A stretch of DNA of 64,000 nt from Lactiplantibacillus xiangfangensis (GTDB taxonomy: Bacteria; Bacillota; Bacilli; Lactobacillales; Lactobacillaceae), in NCBI RefSeq assembly GCF_001438845.1, contig NZ_JQCL01000057.1:97951-161950 (forward strand), written 5' to 3'. Shown here piece by piece: positions 45,230 through 54,733 of the stretch; position 1 is the stretch's first letter, and every line of letters starts with the position of its first letter. The notes beneath the pieces were generated by a model, which saw only the letters and a list, made by a program, of their open reading frames with translations, did not search any database and was not told the DNA's origin. Both the position numbers and the translations under genes were made by a program.

Positions 45230-45260
45230 AAAAAATTCTCGGTCGTGACCGAGAATTTCA
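45230..45260 (-). terminator. Terminator of ndk
   Basis: AAATTCTCGGT pairs with ACCGAGAATTT around CGTG, with T run on the minus strand. Confidence 0.88.
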
Positions 45261-45267
45261 AGGATTA

Positions 45268-45723
45268 TTAATCAGTTTCATTTTTACGTGAGGATACGGC
45301 TAGTTCGGGGAACCAGATGGCGATTTCGTGATGCGCATTTTCACGGCTGTCAGAAGTGTGAATAATGTTTCTCAAGATCCCGTCAGGATAATCATGCGCA
45401 TAGTCGCCCCGAATCGAACCGGGTTGTGCATCGGATGGCCGCGTATTGCCAGCTAAGTGGTGGATGGCTTTGACAACGCTAGCGCCGCTGACGATGATGG
45501 CAACCAATGGGCCTTCCATCATGTAGGTCTCGATTTCTTTGAAGTAAGGTTTTCCCACTTTTTCAGCATAGTGAGCTTGAAGTTGTTCTTCAGTTGCGTT
45601 GGTGACTTTCAGGGCGGAAATCTGATAACCCTTTTGTTCTAAACGAGAAATGATATCTCCGATGTGTCCTTCAGCGACCCCATCGGGTTTTACGAGAACC
45701 AAAGTTTTTTCTGAATTTGCCAT
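45268..45723 (-). CDS. ndk: Nucleoside diphosphate kinase
   Basis: 151 residues. LVLVKPDGV (8-16) and NIIHTSDSRENA with the phosphorylated His122 are standard. It balances NTP pools. GAGGGG precedes the ATG. A cre-like site overlaps its upstream region. Many lactobacilli lack ndk, so its presence is mildly informative about lineage. Confidence 0.96.
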   Translation of the reverse strand: MANSEKTLVLVKPDGVAEGHIGDIISRLEQKGYQISALKVTNATEEQLQAHYAEKVGKPYFKEIETYMMEGPLVAIIVSGASVVKAIHHLAGNTRPSDAQPGSIRGDYAHDYPDGILRNIIHTSDSRENAHHEIAIWFPELAVSSRKNETD

Positions 45724-45744
45724 AATAAACCCCTCCTCAAGTTA

Positions 45745-45758
45745 AGTAAGCGCTTTCA
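45745..45758 (-). promoter_or_regulatory. cre-like site upstream of ndk
   Basis: On the minus strand TGAAAGCGCTTACT matches TGNAANCGNTNNCA except the last base; it is 22 bp before the ndk start. Confidence 0.45.
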
Positions 45759-45919
45759 TCGCTGCTGATTAAATTGTAGATTAATTTGATGAGTGCGTCA
45801 ACTAGAATCGTGTGGGGAACGTCACAATCTCAAAAAGGGGTTAAAGATGATGATAGTTCTTTTTGACCAATGAAATCGTTATAATGGGGATAGCTTAAAA
45901 TAAAAGGGATTGATACAGC

Positions 45920-47269
45920 ATGCCACCACTTGATTTAACACATATTCGTCAGCACCACACCGTTGCCGAATTGATTGCGCTCGGGAAAGCCCGGCGCCAA
46001 ACCACGTCGTTTGACCAGCTAGGAACGTTTACACCAGTTGAGCGGAATGCGGGTGCGTATTTGAAACACGTTCGTGCGATGTTAGTACCGGAATTATTGC
46101 CACTGCGCCGTGAGCGCATGTCAGCTTCCGCGTTTGCTTTTTTTCGGGGTTCCGTGGAACTGATGGATTATGATTTGGATTATCAAAAGTCAACGGAGAT
46201 CCCAGCCGTTGTTTGTGGTGATGCGCACCTAGGTAATTTCGGGTTTTACGCGTCGCCAGAACGGCGGCTCGTCTTTGACCTTAACGATTTTGACGAAGCG
46301 GGCGTTCACCCGTGGGAATGGGATTTACGCCGATTACTCGTCAGCATTATTTTGGCCGCTCGTGACTCGAACTTTAAGCCTAAAAAGGTGGACAAACTCG
46401 TCCGGACAGCCAGTGCTAGTTACCGCGAAGCGATTAAACGCATGTTTGACCAAACCACGTTGGATCGTTTCTACCGGGATAATGAAGTTCAAGCCGTTCT
46501 GAATTTTGGTGGGCAGCCGGAAGACACGGCGAACTTTATTGCGGATTTGGTCAAAAAGGCCCAAAAACGGAATTCGGAACAGGTTGTACGTAAATTTACT
46601 TGGACGAATAGCCGTGGTGAGCGTCAGTTTAAGGATAACGCACCGCGCTCCGTACACATTGACAAGAAGACGTATCAGGGCTTAAAGCACGGCATTCAAG
46701 AATATTTGCTCAGTGTTCGAACGGACGTCGCCTTACTATTGTCACAATATGAAGTGACTGATATTATTCGTCACAGTGTGGGTGTGGGGAGCTTTGGGTC
46801 GCTATGCTACCTGGTCTTGTTAACGAGTACGGATGGTAGTCACATGGTCTTACAGATCAAAGAGGCGCTACCGACTCGTAAAGTGGGAAGTCAGTCCCAA
46901 CAGGATTTGACGGCAGCCCTCGAACTTTCCGAAGGGCAACGGATCGTCAGTTCACAGCGAATCTTACAAGCCACTTCGGATGTCTTTTTAGGCTACTTCC
47001 AAATGGCCAACAAGAGTTTCTACGTGCGTCAATTCCGTGATATGAAGGAGTCAATCGATATTCCAACTTTGGACTGGGGACAATTTTCAGCGTACGCAAA
47101 TACGTGCGCAATGATCTTGGCGCAAGCTCATGCACAGAGTCCAACTGCGGCGATGATTCGGGGCTACATTGGTAGTACGACGAAGTTCGATGATGCCATG
47201 GCAAACTGGTCAGAGGCCTACGTTGAACAAGTTGAAGCGGACTATCAAGATTTTTTGGATAAGCCATAA
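45920..47269 (+). CDS. DUF2252-like protein
   Basis: 449 residues. The start RMSASAFAFFRGSVELMDYDL followed by VCGDAHLGNFGFY (about 102-115) and FDLNDFDEA is the DUF2252 signature, which resembles aminoglycoside-phosphotransferase-type kinase folds (HxxN, D). Function of the family is unknown. AAAAGGGA precedes the ATG. It is monocistronic, ending in a terminator at 47284. Confidence 0.85.
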   Translation: MPPLDLTHIRQHHTVAELIALGKARRQTTSFDQLGTFTPVERNAGAYLKHVRAMLVPELLPLRRERMSASAFAFFRGSVELMDYDLDYQKSTEIPAVVCGDAHLGNFGFYASPERRLVFDLNDFDEAGVHPWEWDLRRLLVSIILAARDSNFKPKKVDKLVRTASASYREAIKRMFDQTTLDRFYRDNEVQAVLNFGGQPEDTANFIADLVKKAQKRNSEQVVRKFTWTNSRGERQFKDNAPRSVHIDKKTYQGLKHGIQEYLLSVRTDVALLLSQYEVTDIIRHSVGVGSFGSLCYLVLLTSTDGSHMVLQIKEALPTRKVGSQSQQDLTAALELSEGQRIVSSQRILQATSDVFLGYFQMANKSFYVRQFRDMKESIDIPTLDWGQFSAYANTCAMILAQAHAQSPTAAMIRGYIGSTTKFDDAMANWSEAYVEQVEADYQDFLDKP

Positions 47270-47283
47270 ATGCAGTAGTACGA

Positions 47284-47312
47284 GGGGATTAGCGGATGCT
47301 AGTCCTTTTTTT
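47284..47312 (+). terminator. Terminator of the DUF2252-like gene
   Basis: GGATTAGC-GGAT-GCTAGTCC, followed by seven T. Confidence 0.8.
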
Positions 47313-47332
47313 AAATAAATAAATCAAAATGA

Positions 47333-47374
47333 TTGCACTTTAATGATTTATTGATATACTTACTATTAGTAAGT
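47333..47374 (+). promoter_or_regulatory. FMN-reductase promoter with palindromic operator
   Basis: -35 TTGCAC (47333-47338), 16-bp spacer, -10 TATACT (47355-47360). The palindrome ACTTACTA-T-TAGTAAGT (47358-47374) overlaps the -10 and start. TACT/AGTA half-sites are typical of HxlR/YodB-type redox-sensing repressors. Confidence 0.6.
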
Positions 47375-47404
47375 GAAACTGATTTGAAAGGACTGTTAAT
47401 AAAT

Positions 47405-47953
47405 ATGACAAAATATGGTGTAATTGTAGGTTCCATTCGTAAAAATTCTTATTCTAAAGGGGTGGCTGACGCAATCGTTGCGGGCTTACCAGAAGATGCG
47501 GAAGTCACGTATTTAAACATCGCTAAGTTACCACTTTACAATCAAGACTACGATGAGGCTTCACCGGCTGAATATACCGAATTCCGGAATGCCGTTGCGG
47601 CGCAAGATGCAATTATCTTCGTGACGCCTGAACACAACCGTAGTATTCCAGCCGCTTTGAAGAACGCCTTGGACGTTGCTTCTCGTCCATGGGGCCAAAG
47701 CGTTTGGGGCGGCAAGCCAGCGTTGGTTGCGTCACAATCAATTTCTGGAATCTCTGGCGTTTTAGCACACCACGTCTTACGTCAATCATTGGTATTCTTA
47801 GACATGCCAACGATGCAACAGCCTGAATTATATATCGGTAATACGGATAAGTTATCCGACGAAAACGGCCACATCACTAACGAAGGTACGCAGTCTTTCT
47901 TAGCAGGTGCGGGTAAGCAATTTAGCGAATTTGCAGCTAAGTTCATCAAGTAG
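47405..47953 (+). CDS. NADPH-dependent FMN reductase family protein
   Basis: 182 residues from ATG 47405, with AAAGGAC upstream; the upstream frame contains the promoter. The flavodoxin-like start IVGSIRKNSYSKGVA binds FMN phosphate. TPEHNRSIPAALKNALD (about 77-93) is the typical loop. It should reduce quinones, azo dyes or chromate using NADPH. The palindromic operator suggests induction by electrophilic or redox stress. Confidence 0.92.
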   Translation: MTKYGVIVGSIRKNSYSKGVADAIVAGLPEDAEVTYLNIAKLPLYNQDYDEASPAEYTEFRNAVAAQDAIIFVTPEHNRSIPAALKNALDVASRPWGQSVWGGKPALVASQSISGISGVLAHHVLRQSLVFLDMPTMQQPELYIGNTDKLSDENGHITNEGTQSFLAGAGKQFSEFAAKFIK

Positions 47954-47999
47954 TTTCAGCTGAAGTTGAGCTTTAATCCATAAGTTATTAAAATAAGCA

Positions 48000-48043
48000 A
48001 AAAGGTGGTGCCTTCAAAATCTTGAAGGCACCACCTTTTTATA
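48000..48043. terminator. Bidirectional terminator
   Basis: AAAAAGGTGGTGCCTTCAA pairs with TTGAAGGCACCACCTTTTT, perfect over 19 bp. Confidence 0.92.
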
Positions 48044-48051
48044 TAACCTGT

Positions 48052-48843
48052 TTATTTATTCCAAAGGTACTTAGCGTCAAAGTCGTGGTCGTATGAAGAT
48101 AAGATCTTAGGACCATCGTCCGTAACAACTAAAGTGTGTTCGTATTGGCAACTAAGGCTACCGTCTAAGGTCCGAACGGTCCAGCCGTCGTCAGCGGTTT
48201 CGCCAGAACGCCAGTCACCGATATTAACCATTGGTTCGATGGTGATGGTCATACCGGCCTTTAAACGGGTCCCGTGTCCAGCTTCACCATAGTGAGGAAC
48301 GTCAGGCTTTTCGTGCATCGTCGGTCCAATCCCATGGCCGATGTATTCGCGGACCACGCCGTAACCCATTTCGTTTTCGGCGTAGTTTTGAATGGCCCAA
48401 CCAATGTCACCAATTCGGTTACCGACAACGGCTTGGTCAATACCCAAGTAGAGGGCTTTCAAGGTAACGTCCATTAACTTTTTAACTTCGGGTGATGGCG
48501 TACCAGCAACGAATGCGTGGCATGAGTCACTCAAGTAGCCGTGGTAGTTAATAACGGTGTCGACTTTTAAGAGGTCGCCATCCTTAACTAAAATGTCTTT
48601 GCTAGGGCAACCGTGACAAATCATGTCGTTAACGCTGACACAAGTTGAGTACTTGTAGCCTTCAAAGTTTAATTCACCAGGGGTAGCGTCATGGGCGATG
48701 ATGAATTCGTATGCGAAATGGTCAACGTCCCAAGTAGTTATTCCGGGTTTGATGTAATCTTCCAAGGCGTGGAAGAGGCCGACCATGATGTCGCCGGCTT
48801 CTTGCATTCCCTTAATCTCGCGATCTGATTTAAGAGTTATCAT
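48052..48843 (-). CDS. map: Methionine aminopeptidase
   Basis: 263 residues from ATG 48843, with GGAGGATT upstream. Metal ligands appear in DLLKVDTVINYHGYLSDSCH, YIGHGIGPTMHEKPDVP and ITIEPMVN. It removes N-terminal Met from new proteins. The longer frame upstream is a promoter region. Confidence 0.95.
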   Translation of the reverse strand: MITLKSDREIKGMQEAGDIMVGLFHALEDYIKPGITTWDVDHFAYEFIIAHDATPGELNFEGYKYSTCVSVNDMICHGCPSKDILVKDGDLLKVDTVINYHGYLSDSCHAFVAGTPSPEVKKLMDVTLKALYLGIDQAVVGNRIGDIGWAIQNYAENEMGYGVVREYIGHGIGPTMHEKPDVPHYGEAGHGTRLKAGMTITIEPMVNIGDWRSGETADDGWTVRTLDGSLSCQYEHTLVVTDDGPKILSSYDHDFDAKYLWNK

Positions 48844-48986
48844 GTAATCCTCCAAAAATATTAAATATATTGTAGATAAAATAATGTCCATCCCTAGTAT
48901 ACTGCAACGGCAGATATCCGACAAAAAGCAATGTTCAAGAATGGGGACACAGTGGGGATTTGGGCAAGCAAGTTGCGATATTTAAC

Positions 48987-49000
48987 TGCAATCGCTTTCA
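48987..49000 (-). promoter_or_regulatory. Consensus cre site between map and pnuC
   Basis: On the minus strand TGAAAGCGATTGCA fits the CcpA consensus at every fixed position. It lies 144 bp from map and 237 bp from pnuC; which one is controlled is unclear. Confidence 0.5.
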
Positions 49001-49151
49001 GAAAAAAGCCCAAAAAAATTTCCAGTCCAAAAAGGCCCGTGTGGCGGGCTGAATCCGGATTGGTTGTTTACAACGCGTTTAATATTCAAGAATTTGGACT
49101 TTTCATCGTCAAAGTTAATGATACAATATATAGTGTTGTTTCGAACAGAAG

Positions 49152-49190
49152 CACTACATATGGTAGTGGATCGTGACTAGTTGGCCAACT
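49152..49190 (+). promoter_or_regulatory. Inverted repeats before pnuC
   Basis: CACTAC-ATATG-GTAGTG (49152-49168) and AGTTGGCCAACT (49179-49190) lie in the leader of the pnuC-like gene. They may be an operator or mRNA hairpins. No known riboswitch is recognised. Confidence 0.4.
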
Positions 49191-49236
49191 GGACACTAAC
49201 AACCGCATATTGATAAACGGAAAGAGGAGCATGATT

Positions 49237-50019
49237 TTGAGTAATTATTTTAAATTTTTATCACACCAATTGAAAGGTTGGCCGCAACAGAATTACTATT
49301 TATTCTTCTTTAGCTTAGGTTGTCAGGTGATGACGCTGGTTAACGCGCCAATCACAACGTTATCCATTCTAACATTTATTGGGACGACTTTGGGTGTCCT
49401 TTGTGTGTTGGCCATCAACGCTGCTAAGTCAGTGAATGGTTGGCTAGGGCTAATTTCCGCAGCTTGCTTTATCGTCGTTGGGTTTTCAGCAAAGAACTAC
49501 CTCAGCATTGGTGAACAGCTTGCCTACGTTGTGACCCTGGATATTCCAGTGTTACTGAGTGCTGGTTGGAACGTGAACATGGTTTCCAAGATTCGGAAGT
49601 TTACGGGCCGGACTTGGGTTGTTGCCATTGTATCAACCTTAGTCGTCTATGGGATTTCGGGTTACTTAATCGGTGCTTTGACCGATGATCCGCGGCCGTG
49701 GATCGATGCAATCAGCTTTGCAATCTGCTTAACTGCCGGTGTCATCTGCTTCCTACGTTACAACAACCAGTACTTCTGGTGGGTTGCTTCCGGGTTGGCA
49801 CAGATGGTGCTGTGGTTCATTTCCTTCCGTCAAGGATCTGCAACTTTAGCCATGTTCATCAACAGTTCCGTTTACTTGATGAATGACGTCTTAGCTTTCA
49901 CCGTTTCACCTTGGTATAACAAGCATGAGCGGGCCCGTTTGATTGCCGAAGAGCAAGCGGCAGCGGCTAAGAAGGCTGATGCGACCACTGAGGATCACGC
50001 CTTTAGTTTGAATCATTAA
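49237..50019 (+). CDS. pnuC: Nicotinamide riboside transporter PnuC-like
   Basis: 260 residues. AGAGGAGC is best spaced for TTG 49237; ATG 49231, six bases earlier, is the alternative. Seven to eight hydrophobic segments. Family features are WNVNMVSKIRKFTGRTW and RYNNQYFWWVASGLAQMVLW. It should take up nicotinamide riboside for NAD salvage. The hydrophilic C-tail is rich in Ala and Glu. Not linked to other NAD genes here. Confidence 0.88.
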   Translation: MSNYFKFLSHQLKGWPQQNYYLFFFSLGCQVMTLVNAPITTLSILTFIGTTLGVLCVLAINAAKSVNGWLGLISAACFIVVGFSAKNYLSIGEQLAYVVTLDIPVLLSAGWNVNMVSKIRKFTGRTWVVAIVSTLVVYGISGYLIGALTDDPRPWIDAISFAICLTAGVICFLRYNNQYFWWVASGLAQMVLWFISFRQGSATLAMFINSSVYLMNDVLAFTVSPWYNKHERARLIAEEQAAAAKKADATTEDHAFSLNH

Positions 50020-50035
50020 GAATATTAACGAATTA

Positions 50036-50071
50036 ATCGCCCATGACCTAGTCATAGGCGATTTTTTAGTC
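50036..50071 (+). terminator. Terminator of pnuC
   Basis: AATCGCC-ATGAC pairs with GTCAT-GGCGATT followed by T6. Confidence 0.85.
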
Positions 50072-50072
50072 T

Positions 50073-50179
50073 TGTCTAGACATCTTATACAAGTTAATTA
50101 TATATACAAACTCCTATATATAGCTATTTTGGAAGTTTTCATTTTTAACGTTGACAACTTGTCTAAACAAGTATATATT
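50073..50179 (+). promoter_or_regulatory. tre operon promoter and TreR operators
   Basis: -35 TTGACA (50151-50156), 17-bp spacer, -10 TATATT (50174-50179). The spacer holds the palindrome ACTTGTCTAAACAAGT (50157-50172). A second related site TGTCTAGACA lies at 50073-50082. Both fit a GntR-type TreR dimer. Confidence 0.75.
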
Positions 50180-50184
50180 CATAA

Positions 50185-50198
50185 ATGAAAGCGCTAAC
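50185..50198 (+). promoter_or_regulatory. cre site in the tre operon leader
   Basis: TGAAAGCGCTAACG matches the CcpA consensus except the last base and lies just after the -10, a repression position. Confidence 0.6.
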
Positions 50199-50217
50199 GA
50201 GAAAGAGGGCGGTGGTC

Positions 50218-50946
50218 ATGATTAATAAATCGGCACTCGTTTATGACGATTTAATGCAGAAAATCGATGCGGAAGTCTACCAGTTAGGGACTTATTTACC
50301 TAGTGAGAACCAGCTGTGTGACCTTTACGGGATTTCAAGGGAGACTGGGCGTAAGGCTTTAGCTACGCTGGCAGAGAACGGGTATATTCAAAAGATTCGG
50401 GGCAAGGGCTCACTGGTGATTGAACATCGCCAGTATGAATTCCCAGTTTCAGGAATTGTGAGTTACAAAGAGCTTGCACAGAAGTTGCACATTGCGACCG
50501 AAAACGTGGTTTATGGGTATGATCCAGAGGCAACGTTGCCCATCGCCGCGTTTGCTTCGTTGGGCGTTGACCTAACGGAGGAACCGGTAACGGCAATCAA
50601 ACGCGTTCGGGTCATTGATGACGAACCAGACATTATTGATAAGGATTATATTTTGAAATCAGTGATCCCAGACGTTCCACGCAAGGCTGCCGAGGATTCA
50701 CTCTACGCTTATTTTGAAGATGAGTTGGGGTTAGAAATTGGGTACGCCACGAAGGAAATTACGATGGAACCAGCGAACGCTGAGGACCGGGCGGAACTGA
50801 ACTTAGATCCCGGCGCCTACATGGCAGTTGTTCGTAGCGTGACCAGTTTAACGGATGCGCGGGCGTTCCAGTTTACGGAATCGCGACACCGCGCGGATAA
50901 GTTCCGTTTCCGCGACTTTGCTCGCCGGCAACGGAAACCAATGTAA
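50218..50946 (+). CDS. treR: Trehalose operon repressor TreR (GntR family)
   Basis: 242 residues from ATG 50218, preceded by GAGGGCGGTGG. A winged helix-turn-helix (LPSENQLCDLYGISRETGRKAL, about 27-48) and a UTRA effector domain follow (about 85-235). Such proteins release DNA on binding trehalose-6-phosphate. First gene of treR-treA-PTS, separated by 24 bp from treA; it is likely autoregulated through the palindromes in its promoter. Confidence 0.92.
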   Translation: MINKSALVYDDLMQKIDAEVYQLGTYLPSENQLCDLYGISRETGRKALATLAENGYIQKIRGKGSLVIEHRQYEFPVSGIVSYKELAQKLHIATENVVYGYDPEATLPIAAFASLGVDLTEEPVTAIKRVRVIDDEPDIIDKDYILKSVIPDVPRKAAEDSLYAYFEDELGLEIGYATKEITMEPANAEDRAELNLDPGAYMAVVRSVTSLTDARAFQFTESRHRADKFRFRDFARRQRKPM

Positions 50947-50970
50947 ACAAATTAAAAGTGGAGAACTGCA

Positions 50971-52614
50971 ATGAAATTATCACAACAAGTTATTTACCAG
51001 ATTTACCCGAAGTCCTTTTATGATAGCGATGGGGATGGTGTCGGTGACCTGCGGGGCATTATCCAAAAAATTCCCTATCTGAAAAAATTGAATATCGACA
51101 TGATTTGGTTCAACCCATTTTTTGTTTCACCACAAAATGATAATGGCTACGATATTGCTGATTACTACCGAATCGATCCGCAATTTGGGACCATGAGTGA
51201 TTTTGAAGAATTGGTCGCCAAGCTAAAGGCGGTCCATATCGGCGTCATGCTTGATATGGTCTTCAACCATACTTCGACCCAGCATCCGTGGTTTCAACGC
51301 GCATTAGCGGGTGATAAGAAGTATCAAGCTTTCTACTATTTGCGCCCGGCAAAAGCGGACGGTAGTTTACCAACTAATTGGGAATCAAAGTTCGGGGGCT
51401 CAGCCTGGGCGCCGTTTGGGGAGACTGACTTGTACTATCTCCACTTATACGATGAAACGCAGGCGGATCTCGATTGGCATAACCCCGAAGTGCGGGCAGC
51501 CTGTGCCGCCGTGGTCAACTTCTGGCGTGACAAGGGTGTGACCGGGTTCCGGTTTGACGTCATCAACGTTACGGGAAAATCCGAACAGTTGGTAGACGCA
51601 CCCGCGGGCGTAGCGTCCAAAACGCTATATACCGATACGCCAATCGTCCATGACTATTTGAAAGAACTCAATCGTACTAGTTACGGTCAGGATCCGGACA
51701 GTGTCACGGTGGGTGAAATGTCATCCACAACCATTCGCAACAGTGTTGGGTATACGAACCCCGCTAACCACGAACTGTCGATGGTCTTTAACTTCCATCA
51801 CCTCAAGACCGATTACGTTGATGGTCGTAAGTGGTCGCGAATGGCCTTTGATTTCCCCCGGTTAAAACAGTTACTGGATGACTGGGCGACTGGGATGAAC
51901 GCTGGTGGTGGCTGGCAAGCCTTATTCTGGAATAACCATGACCAACCGCGGGCCCTTAACCGCTTTGGGGATGCCGGTAAGTATCGCATTAAGTCGGCTG
52001 AGATGCTCGCCACGGTGATTCATTTGATGCGCGGGACGCCGTTTATTTACATGGGAGAAGAGATTGGGATGACTGATCCGGACTACCCATCGATGGCGGA
52101 TTACGTGGATATCGAAGCGCTGAATGCTTATCGGGCCCTCATTCGTAGCGGGTATAGTCATGCGGATGCGTTTACCATTGTGAAGACTAAGGCCCGTGAT
52201 AATTCACGGACACCGATGCAGTGGGATGCCAGTGCGACCGCGGGCTTTACGACTGGTCGGCCGTGGTTACGACCAACCAATCAGGATCAGATTAACGTGG
52301 CAGATGAATTGGCACACGGGGAACTCTTCAAGTATTACCAAACGTTAATTCGATTACGGAAGACGATGCCAATCATTGCGGATGGTGACTACCAGACGTG
52401 GCGCTTAGATGATGAGCATGTCTTTGGCTACTGGCGCACCCTGGGTTCCCAGCGCCTACTCGTTTTAAATAATTTTTATTCGAACGCAACAGTGGTTGCG
52501 CTACCGACTGAGATGGTTGATGCCCAAGTGGTGTTATCCAACTACGATAACGTGGATGTGCAGCCCAAGATGGTCTTGAAACCATATCAATCGATTATTT
52601 TGTCACAGGGTTAG
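50971..52614 (+). CDS. treA: Trehalose-6-phosphate hydrolase
   Basis: 547 residues, GH13. Asp196 in FRFDVIN is the nucleophile, Glu249 in VGEMSS the acid/base; WNNHDQPRA follows. It splits trehalose-6-phosphate into glucose and glucose-6-phosphate. It begins KLSQQVIYQIYPKSFYDSDGD. Genomic position between TreR and a trehalose-type PTS supports the substrate over oligo-1,6-glucosides. Confidence 0.94.
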   Translation: MKLSQQVIYQIYPKSFYDSDGDGVGDLRGIIQKIPYLKKLNIDMIWFNPFFVSPQNDNGYDIADYYRIDPQFGTMSDFEELVAKLKAVHIGVMLDMVFNHTSTQHPWFQRALAGDKKYQAFYYLRPAKADGSLPTNWESKFGGSAWAPFGETDLYYLHLYDETQADLDWHNPEVRAACAAVVNFWRDKGVTGFRFDVINVTGKSEQLVDAPAGVASKTLYTDTPIVHDYLKELNRTSYGQDPDSVTVGEMSSTTIRNSVGYTNPANHELSMVFNFHHLKTDYVDGRKWSRMAFDFPRLKQLLDDWATGMNAGGGWQALFWNNHDQPRALNRFGDAGKYRIKSAEMLATVIHLMRGTPFIYMGEEIGMTDPDYPSMADYVDIEALNAYRALIRSGYSHADAFTIVKTKARDNSRTPMQWDASATAGFTTGRPWLRPTNQDQINVADELAHGELFKYYQTLIRLRKTMPIIADGDYQTWRLDDEHVFGYWRTLGSQRLLVLNNFYSNATVVALPTEMVDAQVVLSNYDNVDVQPKMVLKPYQSIILSQG

Positions 52615-52631
52615 GATTGGAGGAGAGTATT

Positions 52632-54635
52632 ATGGCACACGCACAAACGGTTACAATTTTATCACCGGTTGCCGGTGAAGTAATTCCGTTAGCGGCTGTT
52701 AAAGATCCCGTCTTTTCTGCTGGAATGATGGGACTAGGATTTGGGGTTCAGCCGACTAGTGGCGACATCGTGGCGCCCGTTAGTGGGAAGGTCACAATGA
52801 TCGCGGAAACGAAACACGCGTTGGGGTTTACGACGCCAGACAACAATTTGGAAGTTTTAGTTCACTTAGGCATTGATACGGTTGATTTAAAGGGGACGCC
52901 GTTCAAATTGACGGTGGCGGCTGGTGATGAAGTTAAGGCTGGCGACACCATCGCAACGATGGACCTCGCAATGATCGAAAAGGCTAACCGGCAGACGACA
53001 GTCGTCTTAGCCGTGACCAATTCGAGTGATAAGTTGGACGGCTTAGACGTGACGACTGGGACGCAGACCGCTGGCGCAGTCGTTGCGACGGGGCGGCTAA
53101 ATGCGAATACGTTCAACGCGAAGCGTCAGGGACGCCTCCCTAAAGCTGGCAAGTATGATCAGTTAGCAGCTGACATCGTTGAAAATGTCGGTGGTGTGGA
53201 AAACATTAGTAGCTTGATTCATTGCATTACCCGGTTGCGGTTCTACTTAAAAGATGAGAGTAAAGCTAACGATGACGTGGTGGCCAACTTAAAGGGCGTC
53301 ATTGACATTGCCAAAGCGGGCGGCCAATATCAAGTCGTGATTGGACCAGCCGTTACGGACGTTTATGACGCGGTAATTAAGTTAATTGGACCAGAATTTT
53401 CAAACGATTCTGAAACGGCCAAGGCCGTAGCCGAAACGAACGCGGCGGCCAACCGGCCAGATACTGCGTGGGGCCTAGTCAAATGGGGCTTCAGTAATTT
53501 GATTGGGGTCATCACGGGGTCCATGATTCCCGTCATCGGACTGTTAGCCGCTTCAGGGATTTTAAAGGGGATCTTGGCGTTACTGATTACCTTTAAGGTC
53601 GTTAGCACGACGGCCCCAACCTACGTCATTATTAGTGCGATGGGGGATTCCGTCTTCTACTTCCTACCAATCTTTGTTGGCTTCACAGCCGCTAAAAAAC
53701 TCGGCTCCGATCCCGTTATCATGGGGATTATCGGTGGGGTTTTGACGTACCCATCGATTGTTGCGATTGCAACTAAGGGTAAAGTCGTCAGCACGTTATT
53801 TGGAATGGGTATCAACGCTAACTTCTTTGGGTTACCATTCCACGTGGCCTCATACACTTATTCAATCTTCCCAATGATTGCTGGTGCCTGGTTGGCTAGC
53901 AAGTTGGAACCATGGCTCAAGCGTGTGATCCCAACCGTATTACGGATGATTTTCGTGCCATTATTTGAAGTTGTCATCGTGTCAGGCGCTATTTTGATTT
54001 TCCTTGGCCCAGTTATCACGATCTTCTCGACCGGTTTAGCAAACTTAATTGTCACAGTCTACAACTTGAGTCCCGCTATTTCTGGATTGATCATCGGGGG
54101 CTTCTATCAAGTCTTGGTTATTTTCGGGTTACACTGGGCCGTTATTCCAATTGTGGCCAACGATATTGCGACCACGGGCCACAGTTATTTGAACGCCATT
54201 ATTTCCGCAACGATGGTTGCTCAAGGTGGCGCGGTTATGGCGATTGCGCTGAAGTCTAAGTTAGCAAACATTCAAGAACTTGCATGGCCCGCAACGATCT
54301 CTGCATTTTGTGGGGTTACTGAACCCGCGATGTACGGGATTAACTTGAAGTACGGCCGCGCGTTCATCACAGCTAGCATCGGTTCCGCAGTCGGTGGGTT
54401 TTTAACTGGTTTGATGCGGGTTAATATGTGGGGCTTTACCGGTTCTTTGATTGGGGTCACCTCCTTTGTTAACCCTCAAAAGGGGATCGACTTTAGCTTT
54501 TACGGGTTCTTAATCGCGTCACTTGCAACGATTATCGTCTCCTTCACGTTAACCTGGATGTTTGGGTTTAAGGATGAAGACGCTGAAGCAGTCAAAACTG
54601 CACCGAAGAAGCGGCATCTAGGCCAAGTGGCTTAA
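52632..54635 (+). CDS. treB: Trehalose PTS transporter, IIABC fused
   Basis: 667 residues from ATG 52632, with GGAGGAGAG upstream. Domain order is IIA (His78 in VLVHLGIDT, about 1-165), IIB (Cys198 in LIHCITRLRF, about 175-260), then IIC (about 275-650) with around ten membrane segments. It imports and phosphorylates trehalose. The N-terminal IIA placement is unlike many TreB proteins (IIB-IIC only) but is known in lactic acid bacteria. Last gene of the tre operon. Confidence 0.92.
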   Translation: MAHAQTVTILSPVAGEVIPLAAVKDPVFSAGMMGLGFGVQPTSGDIVAPVSGKVTMIAETKHALGFTTPDNNLEVLVHLGIDTVDLKGTPFKLTVAAGDEVKAGDTIATMDLAMIEKANRQTTVVLAVTNSSDKLDGLDVTTGTQTAGAVVATGRLNANTFNAKRQGRLPKAGKYDQLAADIVENVGGVENISSLIHCITRLRFYLKDESKANDDVVANLKGVIDIAKAGGQYQVVIGPAVTDVYDAVIKLIGPEFSNDSETAKAVAETNAAANRPDTAWGLVKWGFSNLIGVITGSMIPVIGLLAASGILKGILALLITFKVVSTTAPTYVIISAMGDSVFYFLPIFVGFTAAKKLGSDPVIMGIIGGVLTYPSIVAIATKGKVVSTLFGMGINANFFGLPFHVASYTYSIFPMIAGAWLASKLEPWLKRVIPTVLRMIFVPLFEVVIVSGAILIFLGPVITIFSTGLANLIVTVYNLSPAISGLIIGGFYQVLVIFGLHWAVIPIVANDIATTGHSYLNAIISATMVAQGGAVMAIALKSKLANIQELAWPATISAFCGVTEPAMYGINLKYGRAFITASIGSAVGGFLTGLMRVNMWGFTGSLIGVTSFVNPQKGIDFSFYGFLIASLATIIVSFTLTWMFGFKDEDAEAVKTAPKKRHLGQVA

Positions 54636-54659
54636 TCACTTACGATATAAATTGAATTC

Positions 54660-54710
54660 AAAAGGACCGTCACGCAAAATCCAAGCGGGTTTTGCATGAC
54701 GGTCCTTTTG
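54660..54710. terminator. Bidirectional terminator after the tre operon
   Basis: AAAAGGACCGTCA-GCAAAA pairs with TTTTGC-TGACGGTCCTTTT. Confidence 0.9.
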
Positions 54711-54733
54711 TAATGAATGTGCAAGCCATCTTG

